NCBI GenBank assembly: GCA_014529385.2
Contig: CM043953.1
Location: 99,931,342 to 99,995,341, forward strand
Direction of reading: 5' to 3'
Length of the DNA: 64,000 nt
From: Adiantum capillus-veneris
Lineage: Eukaryota; Streptophyta; Polypodiopsida; Polypodiales; Pteridaceae
Part shown: one piece after another, positions 45,936-58,531 of the stretch
Layout: every line of letters starts with the position of its first letter
Numbering within the stretch: position 1 is the stretch's first letter
Position numbers and translations under genes: made by a program
Notes under the pieces: generated by a model
Database searches by the model: none
What the model was told of the DNA's origin: nothing
What the model saw: the letters and a program-made list of their open reading frames with translations, nothing else

Positions 45936-45940
<5 letters not shown>
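44727..45940. other. Non-genic; part resembles the gag-only-family 3' UTR
   Basis: 44727-45330: nothing recognised. About 45340-45840 has diverged repeats of 'catcaagag-ttc-gaa' and 'gatcag-g-ggtct-g-tgtgat-gctaa', resembling 35580-35660 of the gag-only-family 3' UTR, so it is probably an old relative. Confidence 0.4.

Positions 45941-45998
<58 letters not shown>
45941..45998. repeat. (GA)n microsatellite
   Basis: A GA run of about 58 bases. 45999-46820 beyond it contains no recognisable gene. Confidence 0.95.
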
Positions 45999-46001
<3 letters not shown>

Positions 46002-46823
46002 ACCAGATGTTGAGTCCCAAACCCCCCTCCAAGGGCCCCCCTCTCTATTGCTAGAGAGGTATTTGCTTTAGATTGCACAAAGTCTGGTACAATGGTTCTA
46101 CATGCTATGATGCTTGACGATGACGATGTCGCGGCTAATGGTTGATATCTGAAAACGCTGGTGGTGCTGATGGAAGCTTGCTAGTGCTGCGAGGCTACGG
46201 GCTGATTTGTTATTGTCGGCGACGACGACTGCTGAAAACTAGAAAATGCTAACCGATCTGCTGGCTGAAATCTGAAAATGGTGTCTTGGCCGCGATGGCG
46301 ACCGCGATGAGGTTATGGTTGATCTACTGTGGTATTGCGGCGGGATGCCGATGACGAAGCAAAACGCTGCTGTGACTGAAAACGCTGATGCAAAACGCTG
46401 AACACTGATGATGATGCTGATCACTAGGTACTTGGTGCTACTGGTTCTAAGAGGCTCTTCTTCCTGCTCCTCTGCTCGACTTTGGTGCACAAAGGGTTGC
46501 ATTTATAGGTGCTACCGGCTGGGTTGAGCAGCCTGCAAAACCCCCCCACGATTTGGATGCATGAAAAGTCACCTTTTAATAAAATGAACTTTAAGAGGTG
46601 GTTCATGTGTAGCTGGAGAAAATAGTCCAGTGTGGTGAAAATGCTTATGCTTGGTGCAAGGAACTGATGCTAGTGCTAATGTGTTGTGCAATCAGGGGGT
46701 ATGCAGCTACTCTAAGTGCGCGGACATGCACGTCCTGCGTACAATCTCACTAAGGTGCTAGAACACTTCTATGTTGTCCTAAACCCTAGAAGTAGGTGCA
46801 GCTTGTGTGCACGTAGGGTTAGA

Positions 46824-47214
46824 TGTGCACGTCACATCCCCTGTTATGTCCCGCTTACAAGAGAGAGGATCTAGCCTAGACGCCGTCGGGTTGGGATCCA
46901 ATGTCCGGGCGGACAGTGTGAACCCGTCCAGTGTGGCCGGCCATTATTATAAAAGGGAGGCCAAGGTCTCATTTGAAGTTATCGACCCCCACTGGCAGAG
47001 TGCCAGTGGGTAGCCTGTGAGGCTAGGAGTGCGTGAGGTCACCTCAAGGAGGTGAGGCCGGGTGGTATGGGACGCTTGCTCTTACAGGTGCACGCCTACA
47101 TCCTCGGACGTTGGGCCTAGCCACGGGGGTGCTACCAATGGTGGCTATGGTCGGGTGGTGCGTGTCTGTAGGCGGTCCGTGTAGCCGGGAGATCCTCTCC
47201 GCGTGTTCGTTTCA
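46824..47214 (+). repeat. Probable 5' LTR of outer element I
   Basis: Ends GTTCGTTTCA directly before a PBS at 47215. Contains a clear TATA box, TATAAAAG, at 46948-46955. The left end is a guess (TG at 46824); no partner LTR is seen. Confidence 0.5.
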
Positions 47215-47226
47215 TGGTATCAAAGC
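47215..47226 (+). promoter_or_regulatory. Primer binding site of outer element I
   Basis: TGGTATCAAAGC, one mismatch from the standard initiator tRNA-Met PBS, at the LTR end and 860 bp upstream of gag. Confidence 0.65.
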
Positions 47227-47448
47227 GGGCTTGCCTGCAGGAAGGATCATGTGCACACCTATGGATCAGTTCAGGATGAACAACCTCAATTTCACGTAAT
47301 TTTTATTAGTTATTTGTTAGTTTGCTGATTTACGACTGAATTCAGCACACAGTACCTTTTGTGTTCTTTGTACTCTTCCTCTTTGCTAAGCGCAGAGAAA
47401 AGAAGAAAGAGAAAGAGTTGGCTCTCCTCTATTGTCTCCAGTGTGGAG

Positions 47449-47511
<63 letters not shown>

Positions 47512-48086
47512 ACCTCTCTTTGTTTGCAGTCTGTAGACAAGCGTTAGGGAGGAGAGAAAGCGTGCGCTGACCTCTCTAACGTGGAGTTTTTTTTTCAGCG
47601 CTGGCTCCTAGATGGCGTCTCTTTTGCATGCTAGACACAAGCGTCCACGAGCCAAAAATCTTCTCTCTCGACGTGCGCTACCTGCAGAGCTCCACGCGTC
47701 AGCAACACCTGGAGCCTTCGTCGAATTTTTTTAACGCTAGATCGATTTGCTGCATTAAGTTATTTTCTAAGGACCTTTTTCATTTTTAATGGCCAGGTAA
47801 CTTTGGGTTTTTTTTTTAAAAAAAAAGTTTGAAGCCTGTTGATTGATAATAAACCTCTTACAGAGAGTGAAAACTTCACAGAGCTTCACTTTTTAAGCTC
47901 CCTACTCCTCTCCTACCGCTCCTCTCTCCCGTTTTCTCGCGCTCACATGCTCTCTCCATGACCTGCTCGCCTTTGGACGCTCACACCAACGCGTAGAGAT
48001 CCTTACTGTACAACTTTTTGCAACCAAAAAGTGTGGAAAAGGCCCGTTCTCGCGTGAAATTTCAAATTTTATCACCGGATTTCGCC
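47227..48086 (+). other. 5' leader of element I
   Basis: Non-coding; includes (GA)n at 47452-47508 and a T/A homopolymer stretch near 47806-47827. Confidence 0.5.
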
Positions 48087-48710
48087 ATGGATTCCTCCAG
48101 CTCGCATGCACAGCGTGATGACACACCTGGTAACATTCAAATTCTGTTCACACATGCTCTGTACACATGGATCACAGGCACTTTCCAAAGCCTCGACCAT
48201 CGTATTTCCGCTGTGGAAAACGTGAACGTTCAGATGAACATTCGCTTGACCTCTCTCGAAGGGGCCGTGCAGGGGTTTAACGCCTCGCTTACTGCTCTAG
48301 ATAATACTGCTCAGTCGACGACTGCACGTATTTCCAAGGGCGAAACCAATCTCCAGCAATTGCGGACGCAGGTTGCCGCTTTTGGACGTTCACAAGGTGG
48401 TCGTATTGCCACGATTCTGTACAAAACTACTAATTTCTCAGGAGAAGAGAAAGAATGTACGGAGCTGGCCGTAAATAATTCACTATACCAGTGGACCACG
48501 CATTTCGATCTCCATGGGGAGCATGATGAATGGAGGATTCTGATGATTCCTCCTTATTTGCGTAGTAAGGCGCTTTCCTGGTGGCGCGACATGACAGAGA
48601 AGCCTACGACGTGGGCTGACTTTTGTGTGAAATTCAAGAAGGATTTCGCCAAGATGGACCCTTTGAAAGCCTATGCAAAATTGCAGAGTCTTTCGATGAA
48701 GACTCCGTCT
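48087..48710 (+). pseudogene. Gag of outer element I, 5' part (split by LINE)
   Basis: The ATG at 48087 opens MDSSSSHAQRDDTPGNIQIL. A coiled-coil-like segment (ISAVENVNVQMNIRLTSLEG) is followed by the Ty3/gypsy gag domain: ATILYKTTNFSGEE, WRILMIPPYLRSKALSWWRD, TWADFCVKFKKDFAKMDP and AYAKLQSLSM. Open and undamaged up to the LINE insertion at 48711. It resumes on the far side at 58902 or 59108 in the same sense. Confidence 0.88.
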
Positions 48711-48720
48711 TTTTTTTTTT

Positions 48721-48922
48721 CGAGAAAAAGATCCTTCTATTAGTTAATGAAAACGCCCGTAGGGCTACAACCACCTCTGCAAGAGAGGGCTACAACAAAC
48801 ATGATGGGGAGACTCTCCCAATGAAAGAACAACATATATACAATGAGGCTAAATCAAGGGATGGGAGGAGGGAACAGCCACACAGGTGGTCGGTAGTGCC
48901 ATCTGAGCACACCCTGGACAAT
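48721..48922 (-). other. LINE 3' untranslated region, distal part
   Basis: Continues at 52339 after removal of the nested LTR element. No coding motif is present. Confidence 0.6.
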
Positions 48923-49355
48923 TGTCACGATTGTGACTATGTTAACAGCAATACATCTACTCCTAGTTGCAGATATGCGAAGTGCCATGCCAAGCAGAAC
49001 CCCTGCGCTTGTATGGTCATGACCCTTCGCTCAAGAGACGTGCCTCTTCGCCAAAAGCCACACTCATTCGACGACTGGTCACACCCCTTTGCTCTATGGG
49101 TGCGACTCTTCACCCAATGGTTGCAGCTCTTCGCCGAAAGGATGTGTCTTTTCGCCTAAAGTCATGTCTCTTCACAAAGAGACATGCCTCTTCACTGATG
49201 ACTATTCAATTCCTAGAAAAGGAACCCTTGTATCACACTTTCAATCAATCAAACACAGAGTCTTCTAAGTCTTGTTCTAAGTTCAGTTTGAGTTTCTTAA
49301 GTCTTAATCATGAGTTTAAGTACTTAATTAAGGATTAGCACCTAGAATCCTTACA
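48923..49355 (+). repeat. 5' LTR of element H
   Basis: 433 bp, TGTCACGATTGTGAC to GAATCCTTACA. Its middle is built of repeated 'ctcttc(g/a)cc-aaag' modules (48 to 230 bp into the LTR). Confidence 0.92.
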
Positions 49356-50205
49356 GTGGTATCAGAGCAAAATTTTTCCCGGGACCCTACGATTGTGAGC
49401 CTCTCACCCTTGACGCTACACTCTACCCCCCCTTCCCGGAGTTATATGGAAGCAAAAGAAAGATGGAATTCAACTTCTTCGTTGATGGTATGAGGTAACA
49501 TGAATTTATCTGTTCCAATTACATAAAATAAAAGACAGAAGAGCTGTGTGTGTGTGTGCGCGGCATACCCGAAAAGCGCGCCCCCCTTCGTCGGATTACA
49601 CCTCTTTGCGCTTGTGTGCTCGCACCCTTTCTTGTGAAAGGAGATGGCACTGGCAGACAAGTACCTGCTCGCATTCACACCCCTTCATGCGAAAGGATGT
49701 GCCTCTTGATGCTGGACTGCTGAATCAGTGGGCTGAATTGTGCCTTTTTCCTCGGCTAAGGATCCCTCGCATGGTGGTACTCGTGCCTTTCCTTCTTGCA
49801 CACACCCCTTCCCCAGGCACCCCTTGGCGCGCACTCTATCATGCTGAAGCGCTGGCTGTACTCCACGCTGGCTGCAGCCTTTCGTGAGTTTTTTTCTTAC
49901 ACTACCAACAGCCAGCGATATTTTTTTAAAACTCTCAGCCCAAGGTTAATTAATGCAGCCCAATCATTATTCAGTGTGAACACCATGCCATAGGCACCTC
50001 TGACCACCCCTTGCACAATTGCTGAAGTGCAGGCATTCAACGCTGGCATTCTACTGCTGATCGCTGGTCACCCTTCGCTGCAACCCTTTGTGGGTTTTTA
50101 ACGTGAACAAAAAAAAAACCAAGCGTGTGGTTTCATACACAAGAAGCACCAGCAGCGCAATATATTTAAAAAAACAAGAAGCACCAGCAATGCACCTTTA
50201 ATTTA

Positions 50206-51649
50206 ATGGTTATATTGGCCAGCCTCTCATGTGAAAGCACCCCTTCCCTTTTACGCAATAAAAAAAATAATGAAAGCTGGCAGCAATCATTTCCACGCTG
50301 TCCTTCTGGCGTTGGCGCTCTGGTTGCCCTCTACGCTATCGGAACCACACCCATGCCAGGTGATGAGTCCGGGGTACCTATCCCATATCTCTCGTACGTA
50401 GACGAGGTTCAAGACAGAGATTTTGCCAGCAAATTGCACGCAAGATTCTCCTTTCCCAAAGTTAAAACCTGTTCCGGGAGGGTATTTGTGCCAGATTTAC
50501 CCATTCTCGAAGTATCAGAATTCGCTGAACAGTCGGCATGGCCGAACCACAAGATGGCGACGACAATATTTTACCCGAGAACCTGATAGCAGTTTTCAAA
50601 AAGGAGATGACAACAATTTCATCAAGCCTCGCATCGATTCACACTCGCTTGGATCAGATGCAAATGCAAACCCCTTCTCGGAGTCAACCAACAACTTCAT
50701 GGACAATACATGCATCTTCTTCCGACGCTTCAGTGGTCGACCAGAAAGAACCACTCAAACATAAGCCTTCAGAACTAAAATTTTCTCACCCACAGCATGG
50801 TTTCTCAGAGACAACTAGACGCGAAGTACCTTCGTGCGAGCAGCAACAGTCTCAGCATGAATATTCTTGGAAATGTTACAGTACTAAGCAACCAACTTCT
50901 TATTGGAATCATCAGCAACAAAAGTAGCAATATGAAGCTTCCAACAGATCATCAACAATATCAAGATGGGCTTACTTAGTGGCACATATATCCGACCCTA
51001 CTCGAGTACTCGGTTGTGAATGCCGTGACGTTGGACAAGTTCCCCCTCGCGAGCCATGCCCTACATTTAAGTCTTCTTATCTGATGGTAATAAAGTTGAA
51101 GATTTATTGATCCTTTCCTTGTGCAAGAGGATTCTGCAGAGGTCTAAGAGGAAACATCTCCCTCAATCTCCCCCTTCCTAACTGGAAGCCTTAATACCCG
51201 CTGAAACAGCTGAAGATTCAGAAGATTCAGGTTCTTGTGTGACAACAGACAAGCACATAAACCCTTCTATGGCCATGATCCAGGCAGAAAAAGTCGCCTC
51301 ATCACCGCCCTTGCAGAATACAGTCTTTGTTTTTGAACAGATACCAAATGCAGTGGTGAATGATAATTTTTCAAACTTGAAGACTCCAATCCTTGTCTTC
51401 AATGGTGCAAAGGATAAAGCAGATAGAGACTATTGCAGCACGACTTCAGTCGCTACAATTGAATCGTTGGATACAATTTGTTCCAGTGATAAACCTTTAC
51501 AGATGGATATACCTCCAAACACTACTCTGTCTCAGTCTACGACATCCCTTCAGGAGGATTTTACTGTTCCAGACAAACCAATGGAATACCGTATAGATTT
51601 TCAACCAATGGTCATCACTCAACAGAAAACTCAAGTCAGTTTCCAATAA
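50206..51649 (+). pseudogene. Internal open frames of element H (unrecognised, gag-like at best)
   Basis: Three short frames (50206-50586, 50538-50927, 51239-51649) in different phases. 50538-50927 starts MAEPQDGDDNILPENLIAVF and is Gln/Ser/His-rich. No CCHC or protease motif was found. It may be the decayed gag of the autonomous parent or non-coding. Confidence 0.35.
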
Positions 51650-51901
51650 TTCCACTCGAAGCAGATATAGATTCAATCTTTTCTTCGACAAAGCTCGAAG
51701 ATACAAAAGACTTTGACAAAGGCACTTATCAAGTTGCAGATATGATTAGTTTTCAGTTTGGCAAAATAGTCATGGTCAATAACAGTGCCATGACGTGGGA
51801 CTTAACAGAAAGAGCTTTTGATGCAGAAGCACAACAACAATACATTTCTTTCTCCCGGAGTTTCTACAACTACCCTGGGTTTTATTTAAAGAGGGAGGGA
51901 A

Positions 51902-52333
51902 TGTCACGATTGTGACTATGTTAACAGCAATACATCTACTCCTAGTTGCAGATATGCGAAGTGCCATGCCAAGCAAAACCCCTGCGCTTGGATGGTCACG
52001 ATCCTTCGCTCAAGAGACGTGCCTCTTCGCCAAAAGCCACACTCGTTCGACGACTGGTCACACCCCTTTGCTCTATGGGTGCGACTCTTCACCCAATGGT
52101 TGCAGCTCTTCCCCGAAAGGATGTGTCTTTTCGCCTGAAGTAATGTCTCTTCACAAAGAGACATGCCTCTTCACTGATGACTATTCAATTCCTATGAAAG
52201 GAACCCTTGTATCACACTTTCAATCAATCAAACACAGAGTCTTCTAAGTCTGGCTGTTCTAAGTTCAGAGTCTTCTAAGTCTTAATCATGAGTTTAAGTA
52301 CTTAATTAAGGATTAGCACCTAGAATCCTTACA
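51902..52333 (+). repeat. 3' LTR of element H
   Basis: Pairs with 48923-49355; same ends and the same internal modules. Confidence 0.92.
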
Positions 52334-52576
52334 ACAATGGTGTAGAAAGGCCCAGGGCGTCAGAGTCGAAGGAAAGCCTCACGGCGCTCCCGCATGCGGT
52401 CGGAGCTGCCCTGTAGTCCCTCAAGCTGTCCTCTGAGAGTATGGATCAGCTCTAGCCAAAAGTCACGAACAGTCTCTGCTGGTGGCACAAAGCGAGCCTC
52501 AAAAATGCGGAAACAGCGGGCCCGCCAGATGAACCAAAGTGTGAGGCCACTGATGAGCTCCCAACACTCCTCTCTC

Positions 52577-55500
52577 TCACTGCACCACTCCTGTGGAGTA
52601 AGCTCTGTAGCAGGTTGGAGTGTAGGTCGCCCCCCCCTGTATCACTATCATCCTGCTGGTGGAAGATAGCTCAAACTGAAGTGCCAGGCCCGTGAGAGTG
52701 GACCAAGCCGCTGCCCCCCAAGTGTACTTTCTAGCCGTGGAGAGAGTAGGCATCAGCCGAAGAACTCGTAGCCACACCTGCTGGGCCGAGGGACAGTCCC
52801 AAAGACAATGACGCTGACTCTCCTCCAACTGATCACAGGCTGCACATGCGGCGGAGAGACCACTATGCACAAGCCAGCTCCCTACTGCTGTAGCTCTGTG
52901 TGCAACCAGCCACTGAAACAAAGTGACGCACCTCGGCTGTCTGGAGTCCCACAGCCTTTGCCAAAAGGCTGCCAAGAACTCGACTGTGAGGCCCTCCTCC
53001 TGCCAATGACGTGCTGCAGCGGGGCGGGCCTCTCTTTGTGGTGCAAGTATATGACGTCCAAACCGAACAGTGTACTGAAAGAAGGGGACTCCTGGGTGGT
53101 CTGCAGAAGAGAAGGGGTCCCTCCATAGCCACTCACCAGGATTCCACTGTACTCGTGCGAGTGGACAACACTCCCAAGCCCATAGCCTCCAGTGTCCAGT
53201 CTCAAGAGCTGCTGGGTCAGGGTCTATGACGCAAGTCCTCCCATAAATGCCCACAACTCGGATCCTCTAGAAACAACACTCTGCTACCTGCGGGGCCTCT
53301 ACTGCAACTCGCTGTAATCGTCCCCCACCCTGAAGCTCGAAGAACAGGGCTAGGACAGTCTCTGAGCAGGCCCTGACTGAAATGAGAACCTCCAGTCGTG
53401 TGAAGTGTCCCATCCACCGGGGTGCTACTGGCTCGAGAGGCGTGAGCCACTCAGCTGGAACTGACCCTGAGATGTCCTGACACATGCTCTGCACCCCTCT
53501 CATGTCTGGCAGCTGGAAACCCTGCACCTCCTCTAACAGACCTGCGAACTCTAGCCAGTCACCTAGAGAGCGCGCTGGACCTGCTGCCATGGGACCCCAG
53601 GAAACATGAGGCCGACTACCAACCAAGTGGCCTCTCTGAGTGCTAACCATGGGGTTCCAGACGAGGGGCTGTCGTAGGCGCTCCTCCGTGGACATTGGCT
53701 GTCGCTGCTCCAGGCCACGTCGTAAGAGCTCCCAAGAACGAAGCAAACTCACAGCGAAGCGGTCCTCCAATCTCCTGCTCAAACCAACTCGGCGCATCTC
53801 TGTAAAGATCCATTCGGTCGAAGGTTGCCAAGGGCCTCCTGACTGAGGCACCCTAGCACGAAGCCTCTGCAACAAGAACTCCTTCCAGGGCTCCTCACCT
53901 GGGAGAAGTCCTCTGACTATGAACTTCCCAAGAAGGGCTCTGCTGTGTTGTGCTGGACCAATGATCCCAAGCCCTCCCTGAGAACAAGGAAGCGTGATGA
54001 CCGACCAAGCCACCTTGGCTCGGGCCATCTGATTATCACGTCCTGACCAAAGGAAGTTCCTGACCAGCCTCTCTACCTGGCTAATACAAGAACTCCAGAA
54101 GATCCAGTAGGAAGTGATGTACCACATAGTCGCCAACAGCACCTGGTGGCAACAACTACTCTACCAGCCAGTGAAAGTCGTGCTGAGCTCCAATGTAACA
54201 GCTTTCTCCTAATGGACAGGAGAAGAGGAGCAATCTGCTCCTCGGGAGACAAGTCCAAACCAACCTGACAACCCAAGTACCGAAGTGTAGTCCCTGGGGG
54301 AATCCACCTGAAACCCTCTCCTGGCATCCAATCTGGCACAGGAGCACTACCAACCGAGAAAGCCACTGTCTTTCTCCAGTTGATCAGTGCGCCCGATGCA
54401 CAACAGAAGGTCTCCAAAGCCTGCTCACATCTGTGAAGATTGGCCTCCTGGCCATCTAAGTACAAGGCTGAGTCATCGGCAAACTCAACGTCCAGTAGCT
54501 CATCTCCCCGAATAGGGAGTGCTAAGCCCCGAAGACCAACCTACTGTGACACCAAAAATCTGCTCATCGCCTCCGCATAGAATAGAAAGAGTAAGGGGGC
54601 AAGAGGACAACCCTGTCTGACCAAGCGTGTGAGCATGAAGCGCTCACCTCTCCCTCCTGCCAAAAGCACCTGACTGTGAGCCTGTCTGTACAAAGCTGAC
54701 ACCCCTCTGATCCAAGCATCTGAGAAGCCCATCCTACGGAGAGTGCCCTCTAGAAAGTCCCAGTCAACTCGGTCGTATGCCTTCTCAAAATCGAGAAGAA
54801 GAATTACTAGGTCCTCACCACGGAGCCGTGCCAGGGCAGAAGCCTCCCAGAAAGTAAAGATGTTGTCAAGGATACTTCGTTCCTTGACAAAACCTGTCTG
54901 AGTCCCATGTATAAGGCTCTCTAAAAGTGGCTGAATCCTCAAACTCAGAGCCTTGGCAAGAATTTTGTAGGCTGAGTTGAGGATGGTGATAGGGCGCCAC
55001 TGTCGAATCTCATCCAAGGAGCCAATCTCCTTGGGAATGAGGTAGATCATGCCCTCACTTATGCTGTCAGGCATCACTCCTTTGTGCAAAATGTATTGAA
55101 AAGCACTACAAAGATCTGGGCCAAGCAGGTCCTAGTACTCCAAGAAAAAGCTGGGAGTCAACCCATCCTCACCTGGACAACTACCACGAGGGAGGGCCCT
55201 AAGAGCCGTGTGCAGCTTCTCAAGCTGAAGAGGCATCTCTAGCCTCTGTCGCATCTCCTCTGTCACAAGACAAGTTATCTGTGCCCAAACCTACTCCCTG
55301 CATGCATCTTGCCTCTCTGACTGAGGCTCAGCCGACAGTAACTCACGGTAAAAGTCAGTAGCAACTGCACGCATATCCTCGGGCTCACAAGCAACTGACC
55401 CATCGGGCCTCCTCAACTGAATGACCTTGGCATGCGAGTGCCGAGGTCCCACTGTCTCAAAAAAAGCACCTGTCACTCTGTCACCCACCCGAGTCCAGTG

Positions 55501-56622
55501 AGATGCCTGTCGGTGAAAGGAAAACTCATGACGCCTCTCCTCTGTGCTAGCAAGCTCCTGTCGAGCCTGCTGTAACTGCTCCTCCAACCATGGACTGTCT
55601 AGATGCTGCTCCTGCATCCTCTGTAGTGAAGCAATGCCTCGTCTGAGACGCTGCTCCGCCTCTCTCGCTGCAGCCCGGCGAGCCAGAGAGTCCTGAAGAA
55701 AAAAGTGGCTAAGCTGAGCTAGGCCTGAGGCCACTGTGTCTGCACGTGAGACCTGGCTGTCCATGCACTCTGTCCAGAGAGCCTCAACCCTTTCTTTGAG
55801 TGTTGAGTCCAACAAGACCCTCTCTGGGATGCGAAGCATCGTGCTCCCCCTCCTCTGTCTGTCTGCCACCGAGAGGATCACTGGTGCATGGTCCGAGAAG
55901 GATGTCCCTGCCAGGATGCCCACTGATCCCCCCAAGTCACTGAAGTGGTCACTAGTGTAGAAGCGATCTATCCGCGATAGATTCACTCCTCCCACTCTGC
56001 AGTCCGATCTAGAGAAGGCAAGACTGTCTTGGGACCTCACAAAACCAGAGTGCTGCCATGTGTGCGAGACCCTCGAAGTCATACACAACCTCTCCCAAGC
56101 TTCCAACTTGACTCCATGCACAGTAGCATGGCTGCCCCCAATCTTGTCAGAAGGGTCCTCCAACATGTTGAAGTCCCCTTCTATACACCAATGATCGGCC
56201 TGCGGCAAAGACTCAACAATCTGTGACCAAAACTCTGCACGAGCACTCGCCACATTGGGCGCATAGATGTTCAGGAAGCCCACAAGGCCACTCTAAACGT
56301 GCATAGTAATCCACTGAGCCTTGCCTGGCACAATAATCCCTCTGCCCACAATGGCCTGCTGCAATGAGTCCGCAATAGTTATACATACCCCACCCTGGAT
56401 GCCTCCAGGTCCAAAAGTAGTTGACCAAAAGGTATCATATCGTCCACGCAAAATCTGACCACATCGCCGAATGTGGCTCTCACACAGATGGTGCTCCTGA
56501 AGCATAAGGAGATCAATCTCTCCTCCCACAAGGCAACGCTAAAGCTCCTGACGCAATCGGCCCCGCTGTCGCTGAAACTAGGGCCCACCTAGTCCCTGCA
56601 CGTTCCATGAGACGATCCTCAT
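52577..56622 (-). pseudogene. LINE ORF2: endonuclease, reverse transcriptase, zinc-binding C-terminus
   Basis: Starts MRIVSWNVQGLGGP at 56622, the classic AP-endonuclease-type N-terminus, followed by LLMLQEHHL, WCIEGDFNML and FSDHAPVIL (catalytic Asp/Asn/His motifs, to about 55800). Then a helical linker with WTRVGDRVTGAFFE. RT (about 55080-54470) has IYLIPKEIGS, WRPITILNSAYKILAK, LDFEKAYDRVDWDFL, RQGCPLAPLLF and EFADDSALYL (both Asp intact). The C-terminus (52750-53000) has a CAACDQLEESQRHCLWDC zinc module. One frame from 56622 to about 54150, then a frameshift to 52577. In-frame stops are all TAG: 56578, 56539, 56293, 55291, 55132, 54541, 53267. Confidence 0.92.
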
Positions 56623-56639
56623 GGGGAGCGAGAGAGAAC

Positions 56640-58531
56640 AGATGCTGCCGCAGCAGCAAGATGGGCTATCTTCGAGGCAGGCTTGGATGGGGAGTAATCC
56701 GCATCCGAGCGTCCTCTAGATAGGCGTGACTGCAGTGAGTGCCTAGCCCAAGCCCAAGCCCAAGCAGAGCGAGCCGTGCGTAAAGCAACCTCCTCTGTCC
56801 TGGAGTCCTCATGAATGTATACATAGCAAGGCAAACACTGCGTATCAGCAAAGAAGTACACCACAATGTGCCTACATCCTGCTTAGTCTGGGGGTGTCAC
56901 CGCAAACTTGGCCAATGGCCACAAAGTCTGCAGCATATCTGTAACTCCAAGTTCTCCCACGTGGTGAGAGAACTCTAAGACCTGTGTATGCAACCATCCC
57001 ACCACTGAGTCGAGGGACCACTGTCTCGGCCCTACCACAAAGGGGGAAGGAGAAACCAACTGCTGAGTCCAAGCCCTCTTTCTCCCTAGTGGCGAGGAAC
57101 AAAACATGGACCCTGAAGCAGGCTACCTCATGGTCTGCTGCGGAATCGCCGAGAAAACGAGTGAACCCGTAGTCAAAGAAGTCCCAGCGGCGTCAGATGT
57201 CAATGCTTGTCAGTCCACGAGGGATAGTTGCAAGGGAGGATGTCTGAATCTGCAAAGGGGGCCGCAAGAAGGGTTGACCCTCTCTCGCTAGGCGACTCAT
57301 GGCAAAGGCGTTGCCAAGAGATCTCCTAGCCACCAGAGAGGGACCAGTCTCCTGAGTAGACTGTGAAACTGGAGCAGGAGGGGGGGGGGGGGGGGAAGGA
57401 GCTGGGGGTAGCGGAGGAGAAGAGGGGCAGGATGGGGCGACAGAGATAGAGGGGCGAGGCAGAGAGGTGACAGGAGCAAAAGGCGGGGAGGATGAGGAAG
57501 AGGGGGGGGAAGTCGGGGGGGGGGGGAGGCTGTGGAAGGTGAAGCGGAGGTGGGGGCTGGCGCAGGGATCTCCTTTTGCTCAAGAGGACCAAAGCGGTTC
57601 CCCGTGGGAACCCACTGTTGCTGAGTAGGCACCCGAGGGCCACTCTGAGTGCCAGGCTGACGCTGTGGCCCCTGGCGTCGTCAGCCACGGGCCTGCTGCC
57701 ACCCCTCCTCGGCTGGAGCCCCAGGCTCGGAGGGTGGCTCTGCATCTGTGCGCTGTGCCGCTAGCTGTGGTTGCGGGCCAGCCCTGGCAGGCTAGGGCTG
57801 AGGCTGTGGTGCAGGTCGCGGCCTCCTCCGTGGACAGGCCTTCGCTAGATGGCCTATCTGTCGGCAAATGAAGCACTAGTTCATGAGGCCCGAGTACTTC
57901 ACACTTTGTCTAAACCAACCCCCACTCACCCGAGGCAGAAGGATAACCTTCGGGAGCGTGTGGGTATCTCTGACCAAAACTCGAACTGAGGGGATGCCTG
58001 CCGCCTTGGCAGCTACTGATGCTGCCGTACGAGGTGTCTCCAGGACAGTCCCAATGGCGGAGCCAATCCTAGAAAGAAGTGGTAAGTACTCCCTCCGTAA
58101 ACCCGGAAAGCAGACTGAGATGGGGATGTCTGCCTCCTCTACTAGAACATCCGAAGCCGGGTCAAACCATGTCGCCACTGTCGAAAGTGGGCGCGTGATG
58201 CTCGGATGGCCAGTGGACTCATAGCTATGACCTTGGACGCCATCTCAGAGGTCTCAAACTCGATCTGATAGTAACCCCGTCCGAGAATCTGGACATCCAA
58301 GATCTTGCCCACCTCTACGAGAAGGCGGGCCTGGAGAAGGTCTCGCAGCTCTCCTCTGCTAGGTCGGGTGCCAAGAATCTTGCAGATGACCGAAGTCGCC
58401 TGCAAACGCTCTACCTCTGCGGCAAGGCTCGCTTGCTCTCTCGGGGAGAGAGCAAGTCGAATGGTGGGCTCAGCGGGGTCGGGCGAGGGGGCTTCTGACG
58501 AGTCCCTCTGTGGCGAAGCTGCAGCCTCCAT
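56640..58531 (-). pseudogene. LINE ORF1: DUF4283-type RNA-binding domain, zinc knuckle, Pro-rich tail
   Basis: From 58531 (MEAAASPQRDSSEAPSPDP), followed by a DUF4283-like domain: LGRGYYQIEFETSEMASKVI in one frame, then after a frameshift near 58150 DIPISVCFPGLRREYLPLL. The zinc knuckle CFICRQIGHLAKAC (about 57830-57873) follows a TAG at 57874. A Pro/Ser tail contains several poly-Pro stretches encoded by poly-G/C tracts (57380-57530). This is the nucleic-acid-binding partner of ORF2 in plant L1-type LINEs. Broken by at least one frameshift and three stops. Confidence 0.82.

Larger units (their letters stand above)
48923..52333 (+). mobile_element. Non-autonomous LTR retrotransposon H, 3.4 kb
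   Basis: LTRs at 48923-49355 and 51902-52333, with perfect target duplication ACAAT (48918-48922, 52334-52338). The PBS TGGTATCAGAGC at 49357-49368 is one base after the 5' LTR. A polypurine tract (AAAGAGGGAGGGAA) precedes the 3' LTR. The internal 2.5 kb has no RT, RNase H or integrase. Its best open frames (50206-50586, 50538-50927, 51239-51649) include a gag-like N-terminus with a short helix (LIAVFKKEMTTISSSLASIH). The LTRs differ by about a dozen substitutions and small indels. It inserted after the LINE. Confidence 0.92.

Noticed and set aside
46239-46502. Minus-strand open frame with hydrophobic segment
   Set aside because: No family motif, start context or neighbours support it; it lies in repetitive 'gatgatgctgatg' sequence.
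57297-57745. Proline-rich proteins near 57.5 kb and glycine-rich frames near 58.7 kb
   Set aside because: Produced by poly-G/C tracts within the LINE ORF1 tail and 5' region; only the ORF1 frame is meaningful.
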